Source of the DNA: Leucaena leucocephala
Lineage: Eukaryota > Streptophyta > Magnoliopsida > Fabales > Fabaceae
Direction: 5' to 3'
Length of the DNA: 64,000 nucleotides
Assembly: GCA_037074615.1 (NCBI GenBank)
Contig: CM073522.1
Coordinates: 25,356,962-25,420,961 of the forward strand
Shown in pieces: positions 61,264-64,000 of the stretch; within the stretch, counting starts at the first letter, position 1, and each line of letters begins with the position of its first letter. Below the pieces are notes generated by a model, which was given only the letters and a program-made list of their open reading frames with translations, ran no database searches and had not been told where the DNA came from. The translations under genes and the position numbers were made by a program.

Positions 61264-62090
61264 TTGTACTTGGAATATAGAGTTAGATCTAGATATGGAT
61301 ATGATATGAGAAAAGAATTCAGTACATCTTCGCTACTCAAACTCGCCAAAAGCAGAAAATTGAGGGGGCTATGTATATATAGCTGTGTGGTTTGTAGCAG
61401 TTTAGGGGATAACTGCTACAAAAGTGTGACAAATTTCTATAGGTTGTCTACCAACCGCTAGAAAGTTATGACATGCGGTTGTCTCTTCATATACTACAAT
61501 AATTTCTTATGGTTCACCAGGTGACTACTACAAATTTTTATCGAAGTTTGTAGCATTTTGATACCGCTATACACTACAAACAAAGGGTTTTGGCAACAAT
61601 TGGTTTCTCGAAGTTGAGATAAACAACTAGAAACTCACAGGATTTCAATTTCTAGAGGGTGTGGGCCCCATACATTTCTAGTGGTTTAGCCCCAAGAAAA
61701 GGCCACTAGAGAATGTAGAAGGTCACTGTATTTTCTAGTGATTTTGGAAAACACTAGAAATTTTGTAGGAAATTTCTAGCGATTTTGGAGGAAACCACTA
61801 GAAATATGTTGGTTTCACGATGAGTTCTAACACATGGCAGGAGCTGGTGGGCGGTTGTCAATATTTCTATAGACAACATTTAGAAATGGTGTTGGTTGCC
61901 TCACAAACTGCTAGAAATGGGTTGGTTTATTGAGGGTTGTGACACATGACAGGAGCAAGGGTGGCAGTTTACTTAGGGTTTGTATTTTCTAACGGTTTTG
62001 GGGACAACTGCTAGAAAATTATAACCTATAAATATACAGTCCCACCCTTATGTTTATACTTTTAGCAAGTTGTGAAGCGAACCTCTACCA
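61264..62090. repeat. Back-to-back CACTA subterminal regions of two types
   Basis: 61370-61570 carries TGTAGCAGTTTAGGGGATAA / CTGCTACAAA and CCGCTATA words. At 61572 a terminus-like CACTACAAACAAAGGG starts, and 61600-62030 carries repeated TTTCTAGTGATTTTGG / CCACTAGAAAT words. This is a boundary between two CACTA families whose genes point away from each other. Confidence 0.5.
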
Positions 62091-62266
62091 AATTCTCTCC
62101 ACAAATCAAATCCGGATCCAAATCTAGAGAGTACTCCAAGAATAGAAATTTAGTTATCAATTATTTCTAAAGTTATTTTTTATTTTGTTTATTTATTGTG
62201 TTTCTAAAATTATTATTATTTGATATTATTTATTATTTATATCAATTGTTATTTGATATTATCAGG

Positions 62267-63440
62267 ATGAGTTGTCGACTTGGGAATGAGCCAGTTGATC
62301 CTAATACACCCAGCGAAGATCCTGCTTCTAAGGCTGATACTTCCATAGGTGGTACTTATAGGGTAGATATAAGCATTGAGGACTATGATCTTGAGCCTCA
62401 TGATAGATGAAGTCCCTCATAATGATAAGATTGATTTGTCTAGGGAGGATGAGAGGAATAAGCATCCCTAGGAGGGGGAGGAGGATTAACGGAATGAGAA
62501 TGAAATGAGGATTGTGGTGTGCTCCAAGGCGCCAGATCAGTTTTAAAGGGGAGTTTGAAGTTAACTATTTTATTTATATAAAAAGTTGTTTAACTTTAAT
62601 TCATATATTAATTTTCTAATTACATATTGCAGACTCTTAGGGCAATCGACTACGGGAAAGGATCGCTGTATAGCAAGTATGTGCGCCTAGTTGGTAAGCA
62701 ATGGACCTTGTTGCCCATTATGTGAACGACAGGAAGAAGATCAAATCACAGAATAAGGATATAGCTTGGGAAATGATCAGGGTAATATATATTTTTTATT
62801 TAAAGTACTTAATTATTTGATCAAATCTATATACTAAAAGTAATGAATCTATATAATGAATATTAGATCTATATAATCTATATTGGTATAGATAGATTTA
62901 ATATATTAAATCTATATAATCTATATATAGATTTAATATCGATTATATATAATCCATATTAAATTTACATAATCTATATAATGAATATAATTTATTTATT
63001 TATTTAATTATAGGGTAAATTTATATTGGGAGGGGATCTAAAGGTGAATACCCTAAAAAGAGTAGGGGTAGCATGGAAGAACCAGAGGGGTGATTTGTGG
63101 CGTGAGAAGAATGGTGACAAGACGAGGTCCTTGCAGGAGATACTAGCGGATATACCCAATAAAGTCCTGGAGCAAGATTGGTCCAAATTTGTCTACTTGA
63201 GGTTATCGTCTAAGCATCAAGTATATATGATATTAATATTATTGCATTAATTATAAATTTTTTTGATATTTTTTGTCTGATTTGACTTAGTTTGTATACA
63301 TTTTGTTTCAGGCTAGAGAAATATTGACAGCATCAGGTAGTGAAACACTCTCACTTTTACCCCTTAAAGTACACGTTCGGAAGTATATTTGATTAGCGGA
63401 AACTTTACTTCAATCCAAAAATTAAAAATTTGCAAATTGG
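62267..63440 (+). pseudogene. CACTA Transposase_24 gene, N-terminal part
   Basis: ATG 62267 gives MSCRLGNEPVDPNTPSEDPA and an acidic stretch. It is followed by LRAIDYGKGSLYSKYVRLVG (62640-62695), KSQNKDIAWEMIR (to 62780, before a GT) and after an intron GKFILGGDLKVNTLKRVGVA then WKNQRGDLW..LADIPNKVLEQDWSKFVY (63014-63200), the first domain of PF03004 proteins. Stops occur at several points. The gene is cut near 63450 by the retroelement fragment. Confidence 0.6.
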
Positions 63441-63459
63441 TCCTCAGGTACTACTCATT

Positions 63460-64000
63460 GTTCATTTTCCAGATCTCTATCTGAGAGCCATCTGTTTCAG
63501 ATCCAACTCTTATCTGAAATGTGATCTGAACTCATTTGAATCTAGCTCTATCTGAGAGCCATATATTTCAGATCCAACTCTTATATGAAGAGTGATCTGA
63601 AAGCAATCTCTTTATTGTTGTCTGTTGTTCTTTCTGTATACCATTTCTTTTAATAGAGTTATAACACCACCACCCTCTTGGTACTTGCTGTAACCCTAAC
63701 ATAAGAAATGACCCTGAGTACTACATTCACAAGCCTATAGAAATACCTGAGTAATCCCCAGTCATACTGTAACTGACTGTCCCACTCACTGAGACTATCT
63801 ATTATCCTGGGTACATTCCTATTGCTTTATCATTACCGAGTTAAATTATCTAATTGCATGTTGTATGGTATGAGAGAAACATAACTTTCTCATCTTATAT
63901 ACTCTACCTTGCATGTACTACGAAAGGGGAGTATTCATTCATCATAACATACTCTAACATGCATAATGTGCAAGGAGATGCAATCATTTAGGCATACTCT
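63460..64000 (-). mobile_element. Inverted fragment of element-B-like internal DNA, runs off the window
   Basis: Read inverted, this follows 50220-50710 closely: GAATGAATACTCCCC, GTAGAGTATATAAGATGAGA, TGTAGTACTCAGGGYYATTT, GTACCAAGAGGGTGGT and the CAGATCACTCTTCA repeats. The left limit near 63450-63470 is approximate. Confidence 0.7.

Noticed and set aside
1..64000. CRISPR arrays, operons, bacterial-type promoters
   Set aside because: The window is plant nuclear DNA with spliced genes and transposons; no regularly spaced identical repeats with unique spacers are present.

Overview
This is nuclear DNA of a flowering plant, most likely a eudicot. It has split genes with GT-AG introns, AT-rich spacers, MITEs, a tRNA-derived SINE, CACTA (En/Spm) DNA transposons and Ty3/Ty1-type LTR sequences. 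I cannot name the species. Only two host genes look intact: a group A bZIP transcription factor of the GBF4 type (722-3142, +, four exons, 294 aa) and a plastocyanin-like, probably GPI-anchored cell-surface protein (16918-18868, +, four exons, 239 aa). A third host-type gene, an RPA70-like single-strand DNA-binding protein on the minus strand (about 45500 down to 33281), is a pseudogene split by an 11-kb CACTA element.

Layout: 0-3.4 kb bZIP gene; 4.4-6.7 kb an LTR-like remnant; 7-14 kb small DNA elements (a MULE with a tandem array, Stowaway-like and hAT-like MITEs including one nested pair, a SINE with a perfect 16-bp target duplication); 14.4-16.7 kb a CACTA end and a trinucleotide repeat; 16.9-18.9 kb plastocyanin-like gene; 19-25 kb more MITEs, a Ty1/copia gag scrap and a MULE-like element with doubled inverted repeats; 25.5-33.1 kb CACTA-2 with a solo LTR inside; 33.5-44.6 kb CACTA-1 with a 5'-truncated retroelement inside; 46.2-57.7 kb an LTR retrotransposon (element B, 5-bp duplication TTATT) carrying two later solo LTRs; 57.9-63.4 kb an LTR fragment and two divergent, decayed CACTA genes; 63.5 kb to the edge an inverted fragment of element-B internal DNA.

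The most interesting signals are in the mobile DNA. CACTA-1 and CACTA-2 share a small (about 100 aa) coiled-coil gene that I cannot assign to a known family. It comes first in both elements, followed in CACTA-1 by a TNP2 transposase, and in both by a Transposase_24 gene with a Ulp1-like protease tail. In both elements each gene is preceded by its own block of subterminal repeats, as if each carried a copy of the element end as promoter. Separately, the related long LTRs share a layout of splice donor, 0.5-1.8 kb intron-like stretch, an 8-bp stem (TGAGATTY/RAATCTCA) and a splice acceptor. Everything was read by eye: family calls rest on motifs, and no alignment or database search was run.
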